Assembly (NCBI RefSeq): GCF_001898115.1
Contig: NZ_MKSQ01000016.1
Coordinates: forward strand, 41,526 to 105,525
Source of the DNA: Allobosea sp. 67-29
GTDB lineage: Bacteria > Pseudomonadota > Alphaproteobacteria > Rhizobiales > Beijerinckiaceae
DNA length: 64,000 nt
Reading direction: 5' to 3'
Position 1 is the first letter of the stretch; every line of letters begins with the position of its first letter. Of the stretch, positions 8,583 through 18,855 are shown piece after piece. The notes under the pieces were generated by a model, which was not told the DNA's origin, made no database searches, and saw only the letters and a program-made list of their open reading frames with translations. The translations under genes and the position numbers were made by a program.

Positions 8583-8920
8583 CAATTCCGTCCGTCGGTC
8601 AGAGCAGGCAGGGCGGAATCGGGCACCGCCGAACGCAGCGCCTGGGTCTCTGAGCGGAGCGTCTCGACCTCGCGGCGGCTGCGGCGAGCCGCCTTGCGAT
8701 GCTTGCCCTGTGCGAGCCAGGAGGCCAGCCCGCCGACGAGGACACCCACGAAGATCGCGGCCAGAACCACGATGAAGAGCGGGACCTCATAGGACATCGT
8801 CGGCAGATCACGGCTGAACGGATCCAGGGAAATCCGCACAGGCGCCCGATTGGCGACCGAGAACAGGACGATCAGCAACGCGATCGGCACCAGAACCAGC
8901 GCCTTGAAGAAGGTCTTCAT
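8582..8920 (-). CDS. lapA: LapA domain (DUF1049) membrane protein
   Basis: A 112-residue inner-membrane protein with two hydrophobic helices (about 5-25 and 44-68) and a basic, coiled-coil-like C-terminal tail rich in Arg and Glu (about 72-100). LapA homologues act with LapB in LPS assembly control in enterobacteria; that role is only presumed here. It lies downstream of ihfB in the order sppA-ihfB-lapA, common in this group, and its stop overlaps the next gene's start. Confidence 0.8.
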   Translation of the reverse strand: MKTFFKALVLVPIALLIVLFSVANRAPVRISLDPFSRDLPTMSYEVPLFIVVLAAIFVGVLVGGLASWLAQGKHRKAARRSRREVETLRSETQALRSAVPDSALPALTDGRN

Positions 8921-8967
8921 CCCAATCTCCGTGCCGGCCCCTTTTACAAGCGGCCGGCTGCCAGCGC

Positions 8968-9252
8968 TCAGGCCTTGCCGTTGAGGCGCAGGCGCAACTC
9001 TTTGCCCGTCTTGAAGACGGGCACGAACTTCTCGTCGACCTCGACCGCATCGCCGGTGCGCGGGTTGCGACCGATGCGGGCCGAGCGCGCCTTGCGGGAA
9101 AAGGCGCCGAAGCCGCGCAGCTCGACCCGGTCTCCCCGCGCGAGCGCCTTCACGATCTCGTCCAGGATCGCCGAGACGATGTTCTCGATGTCGCGCTGAT
9201 AGAGATGGGTGTTCTGCTCGGCAATCCGCTGAACAAGTTCTGATTTAATCAT
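8968..9252 (-). CDS. ihfB: integration host factor subunit beta
   Basis: DNA-bending nucleoid protein, the beta half of the IHF heterodimer. The 94-residue product has the HU/IHF fold, with the signature [10 protein letters not shown] in the DNA-inserting beta-arm (about 62-71) and the conserved [10 protein letters not shown] just before. The start MIKSELV at 9252 is the standard IhfB N-terminus; the frame is open to 9327 with no family match. The IHF alpha gene is not in the window. Confidence 0.95.
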   Translation of the reverse strand: MIKSELVQRIAEQNTHLYQRDIENIVSAILDEIVKALARGDRVELRGFGAFSRKARSARIGRNPRTGDAVEVDEKFVPVFKTGKELRLRLNGKA

Positions 9253-9280
9253 CGCTGGAGTATAACCATTTGTATCATCA

Positions 9281-10255
9281 TCATTTTTCAGCCGCGGCAG
9301 GCTGCCAGAGCGCCAGAGGCTCGTCAAGCCGCAAGCCGACGGGCTGAGCCGCGGCGCGCGCGATCGACGCCGCCAGCCCGTCGAAACCGGCTAGGCGCGC
9401 ACCGACCTCGGCGAGGCTCCACAGCCCGAAGGTCGAGGAACTGCTGCGCGGGCGCCAGTCCCGGACCTTCAGATCCTTGGCGACCTTCTTCTCGCGCTCA
9501 AGCCAGGCAATGCCCTCGCGCTCGCCTCCGAGCTCGTCGATCAGCTTGAGGGCGAGCGCCTGGCGACCCGAGAAGACGCGGCCGTCGGAAGCCGTCCCCA
9601 GCTGCGCGTCATCGAGATGGCGCCGGTCGTGTACCATCTGCTTGAACCAGCGATAATTGTCGTCGACGACGCTTTGCAACGCGGCGCGCGCTTCCGGCGA
9701 GGTCGGCTCGAAGCCGTTCGGCGCCGCTTTCAGCGGGCTCGACTTGATCTCCTCGACCTTGACGCCGACGGTGCCCAGAAGCTGGCTGACATTGGGATAC
9801 TGGAACAGAACCCCGATCGAGCCGACGAGCGAGGTCTCGCGGGCGACGATGTGATCCGTGCTCATCGCCGCGATATAGCCGCCGGAGGCCGCAAGCCCGC
9901 CGACGACCGTCACCATCGGCTTCTTGGCCGCCAGCTCGCGCAGCGCGACGTGCAGGGCCTCGGCGCCCGAGGTGGTGCCGCCGGGGCTGTTGACGTCCAG
10001 CACAACCGCGGAGACGGCCTTGCTGTCTCCCACCGACTTGATCAGGTCCAGCGTGCGGCGGTCGCCCGAGATGAAGCCGGAGATCGAGACACGGGCGATG
10101 TGCGCGCTGGACAGCGAGACGGCCCCGTCGCCCCGCCAGGCGAGGCCGCCGACGATCGCCGCAGCGATCACGCCGAGCACCGCCAGGACGCGCCAGAGCG
10201 TCAGCTTGCGCCGCAGGCTGCGGCGGTCGGCAAGCAGGTCGGCATCGGACGCCAT
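9281..10255 (-). CDS. sppA: signal peptide peptidase SppA (S49)
   Basis: Membrane serine protease that degrades cleaved signal peptides. The 324-residue product is the short, single-domain form. It has one N-terminal membrane helix (about 18-40), the nucleophile Ser124 in AASGGYIAA and the general base Lys176 in [10 protein letters not shown]. The ATG at 10255 is fixed by AGGAG 6 bases upstream; the open frame extends to 10351. It lies 28 bases upstream of ihfB on the same strand. Confidence 0.93.
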   Translation of the reverse strand: MASDADLLADRRSLRRKLTLWRVLAVLGVIAAAIVGGLAWRGDGAVSLSSAHIARVSISGFISGDRRTLDLIKSVGDSKAVSAVVLDVNSPGGTTSGAEALHVALRELAAKKPMVTVVGGLAASGGYIAAMSTDHIVARETSLVGSIGVLFQYPNVSQLLGTVGVKVEEIKSSPLKAAPNGFEPTSPEARAALQSVVDDNYRWFKQMVHDRRHLDDAQLGTASDGRVFSGRQALALKLIDELGGEREGIAWLEREKKVAKDLKVRDWRPRSSSSTFGLWSLAEVGARLAGFDGLAASIARAAAQPVGLRLDEPLALWQPAAAEK

Positions 10256-10340
10256 CGGAAACTCCTGTCGGCTGCGGGCCCGTGATGTAGCCCCGCTGCG
10301 GCGGACGGGCAAGGCGCCAGGAACCCTGCCGTAACGTCGC

Positions 10341-10369
10341 ACGCCCCGCACCTTGCTGCTCCGGGGCGT
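10341..10369. repeat. 8-bp hairpin after the Hsp70-like gene
   Basis: ACGCCCCG (10341-10348) pairs with CGGGGCGT (10362-10369) across a 13-base loop. It sits 10 bases past the stop of the minus-strand gene at 10379. There is no T-run on the minus side, so termination is uncertain; it may protect the 3' end of the transcript. Confidence 0.4.
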
Positions 10370-10378
10370 CGGGATAGC

Positions 10379-11668
10379 TCAGGCCGGAACGGATGCGCGC
10401 GCCCGGTCGAGAGCGACGAGGGCAAGTCCGTTCGCCACGGACCGGAAGGCATCGCCGATATGGACCTTCTCCGCGCCGAAGCGGCGGTCGAACAGGCGCC
10501 GGACAGCCGGCACGTGCGAGGTGCCGCCCGTCATGAACACGGCTTCAATCCGGCTGCCGTCGATGCCGGCCTCGGCGAGCGCGCGGTCGAGAGCCGTCTC
10601 GATGGCGCTGACATCCTCGGCGATCCAGTCCTCGAAATCGCTGCGCCGGATCGGCGTCTCGATCGTCACGCCCATCTGGACGAAGCGCAGCACGGTCTCA
10701 TCATGCTCCGAGAGCGCGATCTTGGCGGCGGAGACGGCCCGGTAAAGCTCATAGCCGAGATCGTATTCGATCACCGTCAGCAGGTCCTCGAGCTTGCCCG
10801 GCTCGACGGCTTCGCGGATCAAGGCGTTGAGTTCGGCCATGGTCTCGCGGCTCTTCATCAGCGAGAGCTTGTGCCATTGCGCGAAGGCGGCGTGGTAATG
10901 CGCCGGCACCGGCAGGAGCTTGCCGAAGGAGCGATACTCCGTGCCCTTGCCCAGCGCCGGCGAGACGGCGTGCTCGATGATGCGGTAGTCGAAGGTGTCG
11001 CCGGCGACACCGACGCCGGCATGGGAGAGCGGAATCGCCTCCAGCCCGCCGCGCTGGCCCGGCTCGAAGCGCATCACCGAGAAGTCGCTGGTGCCGCCGC
11101 CGAAATCGGCGACCAGCATGGTCTGCGGCGTCGTCAGGTCGCGGGCGTACCAATAGGCGGCGCCGAGCGGCTCATAGGCGAAATCGACCTGCTCCATGCC
11201 GGCCCTGGCATAGGAGGCGCCAAGGCGGTCCAGCGCCAGCTCCTCGTCCGGCCGCTCGCCAGCGAAGACGACGGGGCGGCCCGAGATCAGCGGCAGTCTC
11301 GCCGCATCCTCGAGCCCGTCGGTCAGATCGCCGAGGAAGACGCCGATCAGATCCTCGAGGCGGAAGAGCTTGCCGAAGAGCCGCGTTTCCTGGAAGGCCC
11401 GGCTGGAGAGATGAGTCTTGAGCGATTGCAGGAAGCGGTGCTCGCTGGTCATGCCGAGCGCCATGTCCAGCGCATCGGGGCCGCTGACATGGGCAATCCG
11501 CGTCTCCGGCGGACGTCCTTCGCGCCAGAACATCAGCGCCGAGCGATAAGCATCGACCGCGCCCTGCCGGGTCGCGAAGGAGCGTGTCACGACCGAGCCG
11601 TCGGCGCCAGCCAGCGCGACGACGCTGTTGGTGGTGCCGAAGTCGATGCCGATCGCGGCGGGGGTCAT
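10379..11668 (-). CDS. Hsp70 family (YegD-like) chaperone homologue
   Basis: A 429-residue protein with only the actin-like ATPase half of Hsp70. Phosphate-1 is GIDFGTTNS (7-15), phosphate-2 is VADFGGGTSDF, and the adenosine motif is FMTGGTSHVP. The DnaK substrate-binding and lid domains are absent. E. coli YegD has this architecture and no firm function. It sits between rpsA and sppA, which are neighbours in many relatives. The ATG at 11668 is preceded by GGAG a few bases upstream on the minus strand. Confidence 0.88.
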   Translation of the reverse strand: MTPAAIGIDFGTTNSVVALAGADGSVVTRSFATRQGAVDAYRSALMFWREGRPPETRIAHVSGPDALDMALGMTSEHRFLQSLKTHLSSRAFQETRLFGKLFRLEDLIGVFLGDLTDGLEDAARLPLISGRPVVFAGERPDEELALDRLGASYARAGMEQVDFAYEPLGAAYWYARDLTTPQTMLVADFGGGTSDFSVMRFEPGQRGGLEAIPLSHAGVGVAGDTFDYRIIEHAVSPALGKGTEYRSFGKLLPVPAHYHAAFAQWHKLSLMKSRETMAELNALIREAVEPGKLEDLLTVIEYDLGYELYRAVSAAKIALSEHDETVLRFVQMGVTIETPIRRSDFEDWIAEDVSAIETALDRALAEAGIDGSRIEAVFMTGGTSHVPAVRRLFDRRFGAEKVHIGDAFRSVANGLALVALDRARASVPA

Positions 11669-11760
11669 GGCGGGCTCCTTTGCGGAAAGACGGACCAGCC
11701 CTCGTCACGAAAAGCGGTCCTGCGCCTGCTTCTCGGAACGAGGGCTGCCAAAACAACCGA

Positions 11761-11793
11761 AACAAAAGCCCGCGCGGATCGCTCCGCGCGGGC
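11761..11793 (-). terminator. rho-independent terminator of rpsA
   Basis: A perfect 11-bp stem, GCCCGCGCGGA (11768-11778) and TCCGCGCGGGC (11783-11793), with a 4-base loop. Read on the minus strand it is followed by TTTTGTT (11767-11761). It lies 37 bases beyond the rpsA stop, so the Hsp70-like gene downstream probably has its own promoter. Confidence 0.9.
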
Positions 11794-11829
11794 CCTCTTG
11801 CATGTCCGGCCGCCTTCGCGGCCGAAACC

Positions 11830-13533
11830 TCACTTCTTGTCGCCAGCCTTCTTGAGGGCGGCGCCCAGGATGTCGCCGAGCGAGGCGCCGGAGTCCTGCG
11901 AGCCGAACTGGGCGATCGCCTCCTTCTCCTCGGCCATTTCCAGGGCCTTGATCGAGACCTGGATCTTGCGGGCCTTCTTGTCGAAGAGCACCACGCGGGC
12001 ATCGACCTTCTCGCCGGCGGCGAAGCGCTCGGGGCGCTGCTCCTGGCGGTCACGGGCGAGCTCGGCGCGCTTGATGAAGGTCATCATGTCGGTGCCGACG
12101 ATCTTGACGTCGAGACCCGACTCCTTGACCTCGACCACCTCGCAGGTGACGACCTGGCCCTTCTTGAACTCGCCGGCATCCACGAAGGGATCGCCGCCGA
12201 GCTGCTTGAGGCCGAGCGAGATGCGCTCCTTCTCGACGTCCACATCGAGAACGACGGCCTGCAGGACGTCGCCCTTCTTGTACTCCTCGATGACCTGCTC
12301 GCCCGGACGGTTCCAGTCGAGGTCCGAGAGGTGGATCATGCCGTCGATGTCGCCTTCCAGGCCCAGGAACAGACCGAACTCGGTCTTGTTCTTGACCTCG
12401 CCCTCGACCACCGAGCCCTGCGGGTGCTGCTCGGCGAAGACTTCCCACGGGTTGCGCAGGGTCTGCTTGAGGCCGAGCGAGATGCGGCGCTTGACCGGAT
12501 CGACCTCGAGGATCGCGACGTCGACTTCCTGAGAGGTCGAGACGATCTTGCCGGGGTGGACGTTCTTCTTGGTCCAGGACATCTCGGAGACGTGGATCAG
12601 GCCTTCGATGCCCGGCTCCACTTCGACGAACGCGCCGTAGTCCGTGATGTTGGTCACGCGGCCCTTGAGACGGGTGCCGACCGGGTAGCGCTCGGCGATG
12701 CCATCCCACGGATCGGCCAAGAGCTGCTTGATGCCGAGCGAGATGCGGTGCGTGTCCTGGTTGATCTTGATGATCTTGACCTTGACCGTCTGGCCGATGG
12801 TCACGACCTCGGACGGGTGGTTCACGCGGCGCCACGCCATGTCGGTGACGTGCAGCAGGCCGTCGATGCCGCCGAGGTCGACGAACGCACCGTATTCGGT
12901 GATGTTCTTGACGACGCCGTCAATAACCTGGCCCTCTTCGAGCGAGGCGACGAGCTCGGAACGAGCCTCGGCGCGGGTCTCTTCGAGGACGGTGCGGCGC
13001 GACACGACGATGTTGCCGCGGCGGCGATCCATCTTGAGGATCTCGAAGGGCTGCGGCTGGCCCATCAGCGGGCCGACGTCGCGGATCGGGCGGATGTCGA
13101 CCTGCGAACGCGGCAGGAAGGCCACGGCGCCGTCGAGATCGACGGTGTAGCCGCCCTTGACGGTGTTGAAGATCATGCCGGTGACCTTCTCGCGGGCTTC
13201 GAAGGCCTTCTCGAGCTTGACCCAGCTCTCTTCGCGGCGGGCCTTGTCACGGCTGATGACGGCTTCGCCGAGGGCGTTCTCGATCCGGTCGAGATAGACC
13301 TCGACCTCATCGCCGACGTTCAGCTCCTGCTCGCGGCCGGGGCCGGTGAATTCCTTGAGCGCGACGCGACCTTCGGTCTTCAGACCGACGTCGATGATCG
13401 CCATGTCCTTCTCAATGGCAACGACCTTGCCCTTGATGACCGAACCTTCGAGGGCTTCGTTCTTGGTGAAGGACTCTTCGAGCAGAGCGGCGAAATCTTC
13501 GCGGCCCGCATTGTAGCTTTCAACTGCAGACAT
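11830..13533 (-). CDS. rpsA: 30S ribosomal protein S1
   Basis: mRNA-binding protein of the small ribosomal subunit. The 567-residue product is built of six S1 (OB-fold) repeats, at about 33-100, 117-183, 204-272, 289-359, 376-446 and 463-532. They are recognisable by recurring GxVxxIxxYGAFVxL patterns and RISLG(I/L)K ends. The start at 13533 is fixed by AGGAG about 6 bases upstream; the frame is open much further. cmk, often just upstream in proteobacteria, is not there. Confidence 0.97.
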   Translation of the reverse strand: MSAVESYNAGREDFAALLEESFTKNEALEGSVIKGKVVAIEKDMAIIDVGLKTEGRVALKEFTGPGREQELNVGDEVEVYLDRIENALGEAVISRDKARREESWVKLEKAFEAREKVTGMIFNTVKGGYTVDLDGAVAFLPRSQVDIRPIRDVGPLMGQPQPFEILKMDRRRGNIVVSRRTVLEETRAEARSELVASLEEGQVIDGVVKNITEYGAFVDLGGIDGLLHVTDMAWRRVNHPSEVVTIGQTVKVKIIKINQDTHRISLGIKQLLADPWDGIAERYPVGTRLKGRVTNITDYGAFVEVEPGIEGLIHVSEMSWTKKNVHPGKIVSTSQEVDVAILEVDPVKRRISLGLKQTLRNPWEVFAEQHPQGSVVEGEVKNKTEFGLFLGLEGDIDGMIHLSDLDWNRPGEQVIEEYKKGDVLQAVVLDVDVEKERISLGLKQLGGDPFVDAGEFKKGQVVTCEVVEVKESGLDVKIVGTDMMTFIKRAELARDRQEQRPERFAAGEKVDARVVLFDKKARKIQVSIKALEMAEEKEAIAQFGSQDSGASLGDILGAALKKAGDKK

Positions 13534-13973
13534 GTAATCTCCTGGAAGCCGGCCGCGTATCCCGCGGATGTCCGGCATGGCGCCTTCGGTTGGTGTTGCA
13601 GGCCGGATCGCTGCCGTCGGCGCCTCCGCTCGGGAGGATTCCGGCCCATCGAAGAGCCGCAGGCACCAGAGCCGCCGGAGAAATCCGCATCCGAAGACGT
13701 TTTCCAGCACGAAACGGGAGCCAGCCGCGAGAGCCGCCCCCGGCGCATGATGGATCACGGCCATTCGGACAGGCGGGATTTAGTGCAAGCGCTGCATCAG
13801 AGCAAGGGCTGGCGGCCGGATACACCGCCGGGAGGGCCTTTTCTTTGCAACGGTGCGCTATTCACGGCCGCCGCGAGGCGTCAAGATCCACCTGAAGGGT
13901 GCGACTTCCTTGCAGCCCGGGTTTCATGCCACTCTGCCGCGCGCGATTGGGCGGGCTTGGGGGAGAGCGTTTC
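13534..13973. other. 440-base divergent intergenic region, rpsA and lemA
   Basis: No convincing gene. On the minus strand a promoter-like pair lies at 13777-13805. The first 235 bases upstream of rpsA would then be a long 5' leader, which could carry translational control of S1 as in other bacteria, but I see no defined structure. Nothing specific was found on the lemA side beyond GGGAG before the lemA start. Confidence 0.5.
13777..13805 (-). promoter_or_regulatory. putative sigma-70 promoter of rpsA
   Basis: On the minus strand TTGCTC (13805-13800) is followed after exactly 17 bases by TAAATC (13782-13777). Both are partial matches to the -35 and -10 hexamers. Transcription would start near 13770. 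Confidence 0.4.
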
Positions 13974-14531
13974 ATGGGCTGGATCATTCTGGGGCTGATC
14001 GTCGTCCTCGCGGTCTATCTGGTCATGACCTATAACGGGCTGGTCGCGATGCGGCAGCGCGTCAACCAGGCCTTCGCCGACATCGACGTGCAGCTCAAGC
14101 AGCGGCACGATCTGATCCCGAACCTGGTCGAGACGGTCAAAGGCTACGCCACCCACGAGAAGTCGACGCTCGACGCCGTGATCGCGGCGCGCAACGCGGC
14201 GCAGGGGGCAGGCAGCGTGCACGACAAGGCGGCGGCGGAACAACAGCTCTCCGGCGCGGTCGGAAGACTACTGGCGCTGGGCGAGGCCTATCCCGACCTC
14301 AAGGCCAGCGCGAACTTCCAGCAGCTTCAGGTCGACCTCGGCAATGTCGAGGACAAGCTCGCGGCGGCGCGCCGGTTCTTCAACAACGCGGTCAGCGAGT
14401 TCAACGCCGCGATCCAGGCCTTCCCGGCCGTGCTGTTCGCGCCGCAGATGGGCTTCGCCCAGCGCGAATTCTTCGATGTCGGCCCGGAAACCCGGACGCA
14501 GATCGAGGCCGCGCCCAGCGTGAAGTTCTGA
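13974..14531 (+). CDS. lemA: LemA family protein
   Basis: A 185-residue membrane-anchored protein with one N-terminal helix (about 3-22) and a long helical, periplasm- or cytoplasm-facing domain. Family signatures include QRHDLIPNLVETVKGYA (about 43-59), and AYPDLKAS followed by LEDKLAAARR-type segments. The cellular role is not settled. It is paired with an M48 protease gene 38 bases downstream, an arrangement seen widely, so the two probably act together. The ATG at 13974 has GGGAG about 7 bases upstream. Confidence 0.92.
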   Translation: MGWIILGLIVVLAVYLVMTYNGLVAMRQRVNQAFADIDVQLKQRHDLIPNLVETVKGYATHEKSTLDAVIAARNAAQGAGSVHDKAAAEQQLSGAVGRLLALGEAYPDLKASANFQQLQVDLGNVEDKLAAARRFFNNAVSEFNAAIQAFPAVLFAPQMGFAQREFFDVGPETRTQIEAAPSVKF

Positions 14532-14569
14532 TCGCAGGCAGGCCCAAGAGGCACAGGGGAGCGGCTGCG

Positions 14570-15643
14570 ATGGCTCAGGCCTTCGGGCTCTACACCCACC
14601 AGCGGAACAACCGGATCAGATCCAACCTGCTGATCGCCGGTCTCTTCCTGCTGGTCTATCTCACGACGTGGGGACTCCTGCTGATCGCCTATGGCTATGG
14701 CGGCGTGCCGCGCGGGCATTCGGCCTTCGGCGAGGCGAACCGCATCTTCCGGTCGTGGTTTCCGTTCATCACCTTGGCGACGATCCTGTGGGTGTTCATC
14801 GGCTTTCGCCTGAACGTCGCGATGATTGGGGCGGTGACGGGAGCCCGGGGCATCACGCAGGCGGAGAATCCCAAGCTCTACCGGATGCTGGAGAACCTCT
14901 GCATCTCGCGCGGGCTGCCGATGCCGAAGCTCGCGATCATGCAGAGCGACGCGCTCAACGCCTTCGCCAGCGGCGTCAACGACAGCCAGTTCACGGTGAC
15001 CGTGACCACCGGCCTGCTCGACCAGCTCAACGACCAGGAGGTCGAGGCCGTGCTGGCGCATGAGCTGACGCATATCCGCAACGGCGACGTCCGCCTGATG
15101 GTCATCGCCGTCGTCGTCGCGGGCGTGATCTCCTTTGCCGGCGAGCTCGTCTTCCGCGGCGTCGGCCGCAGCCGGATCAGGATGTCGTCGGACGATACCA
15201 AGAAGGGCAATGCGCTGGCCATCGTCGTCGGCATCGCGGTGATCGCGATCTCGTGGTTCCTCGCGGTGCTGATCCGGCTGTCGCTGTCGCGCTCGCGCGA
15301 ATATCTCGCCGATGCCGGGGCGGTGGAACTGACCAAGAACCCCGACGCGATGATCTCCGCTCTGCTCAAGATCTCGGGCCGGGCCGATATCGACGGCGTG
15401 CCGTCCGGCGTGATGGACATGTGCTTCGAGAACGACCCCGACGATTTCGCCGATCTGTTCTCGACCCACCCTTCCGTGACGAAGCGTGTTCAGGCCCTGA
15501 TCGAGACCGCGGGAGGGCGGATGCCGGCGATGCCGCCGCATCCGCCGAAGATCGGCGAGCGTCAGGACCTGCCGACGATGGTCGAGGAAAGCGCCGCGCG
15601 CGGGCCCTGGTCGCGCGCTCCACAGGGACCGGGACCGGCCTGA
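14570..15643 (+). CDS. M48 family (HtpX-like) membrane metalloprotease
   Basis: A 357-residue membrane zinc protease. It has two hydrophobic segments near the N-terminus (about 20-42 and 64-85), HELTH (164-168) as the zinc and catalytic site, further membrane helices about 175-190 and 215-238, and the third zinc ligand Glu244 in SREYLADA. The C-terminal part is Pro-rich. Members take part in membrane protein quality control; its partner is probably LemA. Its TGA at 15641-15643 directly abuts the stop of the convergent gene. Confidence 0.9.
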   Translation: MAQAFGLYTHQRNNRIRSNLLIAGLFLLVYLTTWGLLLIAYGYGGVPRGHSAFGEANRIFRSWFPFITLATILWVFIGFRLNVAMIGAVTGARGITQAENPKLYRMLENLCISRGLPMPKLAIMQSDALNAFASGVNDSQFTVTVTTGLLDQLNDQEVEAVLAHELTHIRNGDVRLMVIAVVVAGVISFAGELVFRGVGRSRIRMSSDDTKKGNALAIVVGIAVIAISWFLAVLIRLSLSRSREYLADAGAVELTKNPDAMISALLKISGRADIDGVPSGVMDMCFENDPDDFADLFSTHPSVTKRVQALIETAGGRMPAMPPHPPKIGERQDLPTMVEESAARGPWSRAPQGPGPA

Positions 15644-16555
15644 TCAGGCAACGAGCTTGGCGGGATCGATCTCGAACACCAGCGGGTAGAAGGTATCCCA
15701 GCGGCTCCAGCGCCGGGAACCCGCCTCGCTCGCCGCCCAGAGCCTGCCATCCGGCGCGCAGCCGAGATCCTCGATGCCGCCCGGAGCCGGATAGCGTGCC
15801 AGCACGGCGCCGGTCTTTGGATCGAGACGGGAGATGAATGCCGGCCTGTTGCCGGCGCTCTGCGATATCCAGAGATCGCCGCGCTGGTCGAAGGTTGCAC
15901 CCTGCGCGAACTGCGGCAGAGGCAGGGTCGCCACCGCATCGGCCGTCCCGATCGGCCTTTCGCTGCCGGAAAGGAGGCGCTTCAGCGGCACGCCGTAAAG
16001 GCTCGGCTCGCCCTTGCGGCGATAGGATCCGAACCAGAGCAGCTTGTCCGCGGAAGCCGCGAGGAAGGACGGCCCCATCGCCTTGTCGACCAGGCGTTCG
16101 CCAAGCGGCACAGTTTCCCCGGCCGAGCAGGAGCGCGGGAAGTCCAAGGCGAGGAGCCGACCGGAATTGGCCGCGACAACGATGTCGCCCACCACGGCGA
16201 GGCCGCCGGGATGACCGTAGGTAGCCGGCAGCGCAAAGCTGCCGAGCAGCCGGCCATCCGAGCGGGCCAGCCGGAAGATGCGGGCCGGGCCGCTGTCCTG
16301 TTCATGCGTCTCGCTGCGATAGGCCGCGACGAGGATTTCGTCGCGGATGATCGCCAGTCCCTGCGGAACGAAGCCATCATCGAGGCCGGGCACCCAGTAG
16401 CGGCGGCCGATCGCCGCCGCATTCGGAACCTCGCTCAGTTCTCGCCCGTCATGGCGCGGCTCGTCGCCGGGCAGGCGCGGCCGCGCAAACCCGGCAGCCG
16501 GCGAGAGCGCCAGCTCCGCCGCCGAAAGCAGCGCGCCACGGCGCGTCAGGCGCAT
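15644..16555 (-). CDS. exported beta-propeller-like protein, unknown function
   Basis: A 303-residue protein. The N-terminus [17 protein letters not shown] resembles a Tat-type signal with a twin arginine, ending near AGFARP. The mature part shows repeated short blades ([46 protein letters not shown]), suggesting an SMP-30/NHL-like propeller. I cannot name a substrate. I start it at 16555 because this gives the export signal. It begins 4 bases after the stop of the isomerase gene, so the two are coupled. Confidence 0.6.
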   Translation of the reverse strand: MRLTRRGALLSAAELALSPAAGFARPRLPGDEPRHDGRELSEVPNAAAIGRRYWVPGLDDGFVPQGLAIIRDEILVAAYRSETHEQDSGPARIFRLARSDGRLLGSFALPATYGHPGGLAVVGDIVVAANSGRLLALDFPRSCSAGETVPLGERLVDKAMGPSFLAASADKLLWFGSYRRKGEPSLYGVPLKRLLSGSERPIGTADAVATLPLPQFAQGATFDQRGDLWISQSAGNRPAFISRLDPKTGAVLARYPAPGGIEDLGCAPDGRLWAASEAGSRRWSRWDTFYPLVFEIDPAKLVA

Positions 16556-16559
16556 GGGC

Positions 16560-17168
16560 TCAGCGACCGTCACGCGCCCAGTCGAGCGCCTCCTCCAGCC
16601 GATCATCGCCCCAGAACAGCTCGCTGTCCCCGGTAACGAAGAAGGGCGCGCCGAAGATGCCGATCGACTTGGCGTATTCGATCTCGGCGCGCAGGCGGCC
16701 CTTGACCTCCTCGCTGCGCGAGAGCGCCATCGCGCTGCCGGGCTCGCCGCCGGCTTGCTTCAATGCCGCGCCGAGCACCGCCTCCTCCGCGATGTTGCGG
16801 CCTTCGCAGAACTGGGCACGGAACAAAGCCTTCGAAAATGCCGGCGTCCAGCCGCCGTCGCGGCCGGCCAGAGCCAGGCGGGCGGCCGTGAGCGAATTCT
16901 GCGGAAAATTCTCCGGCTTGACCATCTCGATGCCCTGCCGGCGGGCGCGGCGCGCGGTGTCGCGCCACATGTAGCGGCCCTTGCTCGGAAAAAGCGCAAA
17001 GGGCGAGGTGTTCCAGCCCTGCGCGGCAAATATCGGACCCAGCAGGAACGGGCGCCAGCGCAGGTCGACCCCGGCGCGATCCGCCAGTTCCTCGATTCTC
17101 AGGGCGCTCAGGCAGGAATAGGGCGACGCGAACTCATACCAGAAGTCCAAAACGGGACGATTCGGCAT
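16560..17168 (-). CDS. 2-hydroxychromene-2-carboxylate isomerase family (DsbA-like, GST kappa)
   Basis: A 202-residue thioredoxin-fold protein with [13 protein letters not shown] at residues 8-20, where the Ser of SPYS is the glutathione-contacting position of the HCCA isomerase/GST kappa family. FGAPFFV is the cis-Pro region near 172-178. The founding enzyme works in naphthalene degradation. No aromatic-degradation genes are nearby, so the real substrate is unknown. It is followed within 4 bases by the exported propeller gene. Confidence 0.85.
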   Translation of the reverse strand: MPNRPVLDFWYEFASPYSCLSALRIEELADRAGVDLRWRPFLLGPIFAAQGWNTSPFALFPSKGRYMWRDTARRARRQGIEMVKPENFPQNSLTAARLALAGRDGGWTPAFSKALFRAQFCEGRNIAEEAVLGAALKQAGGEPGSAMALSRSEEVKGRLRAEIEYAKSIGIFGAPFFVTGDSELFWGDDRLEEALDWARDGR

Positions 17169-17510
17169 TCAGCCTCCGAACAGGTCGTCAGTCGTGTCGC
17201 GCCCGGTCGAGCCTGCGCCCTTCGGAGTGCGACCGCAAGCACCGCGAACGGGCGCATGGCAGGCAAGCCGGGACCTTCGGCCCCGACCCATCAGCGGATG
17301 ACGCGCAATCGATCAGAAGGTTCCGATTGCGTCGTCCCCATGGCTGCGATAGTGCGCCATTGCGTCCGAAACGCGGCCTCTCCGGCCGCTGGAGCGTTTC
17401 CGCGTTTCTCGAAAATGCGAAAATGCTCTAGGCCGTTGTCTTGTCGCATTTTCTTCACGCGAACCGGTACCCATCTCGCGCGAAAATGCTCTAACAGGAA
17501 TTTGACACAG
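17169..17510. other. 342-base gap with dispersed-type repeat, upstream of argG
   Basis: No gene was found. The left half is unremarkable GC-rich DNA. The right half (about 17390-17495) carries the repeat described in the next entry, and ends in the argG leader. The isomerase gene (minus) and argG (plus) diverge from this region, so both promoters should be here, but I see no clear hexamers. Confidence 0.6.
17390..17495. repeat. dispersed-type intergenic palindromic repeat
   Basis: The 14-mer GCGAAAATGCTCTA occurs twice (17417-17430 and 17480-17493). Its core GAAAATGC (17411-17418, 17482-17489) is opposed by GCATTTTC (17446-17453), so hairpins can form. The intervening CACGCGAACCGGTACCC is, from memory, typical of a repeat family scattered between genes in Hyphomicrobiales; some such copies are annotated as suhB-like RNA. 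It ends 17 bases before the argG start. Confidence 0.6.
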
Positions 17511-18743
<1,233 letters not shown>

Positions 18744-18759
18744 GCGCCGTCGGGGCTTT

Positions 18760-18794
18760 GCGCTGCCGGTCTCCCGAAGGCGGCCCGGCAGCGC
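18760..18794. terminator. possible argG terminator hairpin
   Basis: A perfect 10-bp inverted repeat, GCGCTGCCGG (18760-18769) and CCGGCAGCGC (18785-18794), with a 15-base loop, 16 bases past the argG stop. No T-run follows, so it may act only as a 3' stabilising structure. Confidence 0.45.
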
Positions 18795-18855
18795 TGCTCG
18801 AACCACCCGCCTCTTCATGCGTTGAGCACTCACCCGTCATCGTGAGTGCCGCTGC

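Noticed and set aside
10460..13998. Long plus-strand open frames (690 and 804 codons) across the Hsp70-like and rpsA genes
   Set aside because: Both are antisense shadows of well-supported genes, with skewed composition and no recognisable domains.
16554..17510. Extended N-terminus of argG reaching back to 16554
   Set aside because: The added part reads antisense to the isomerase gene and through the intergenic repeat. argG has its normal N-terminus at 17511.
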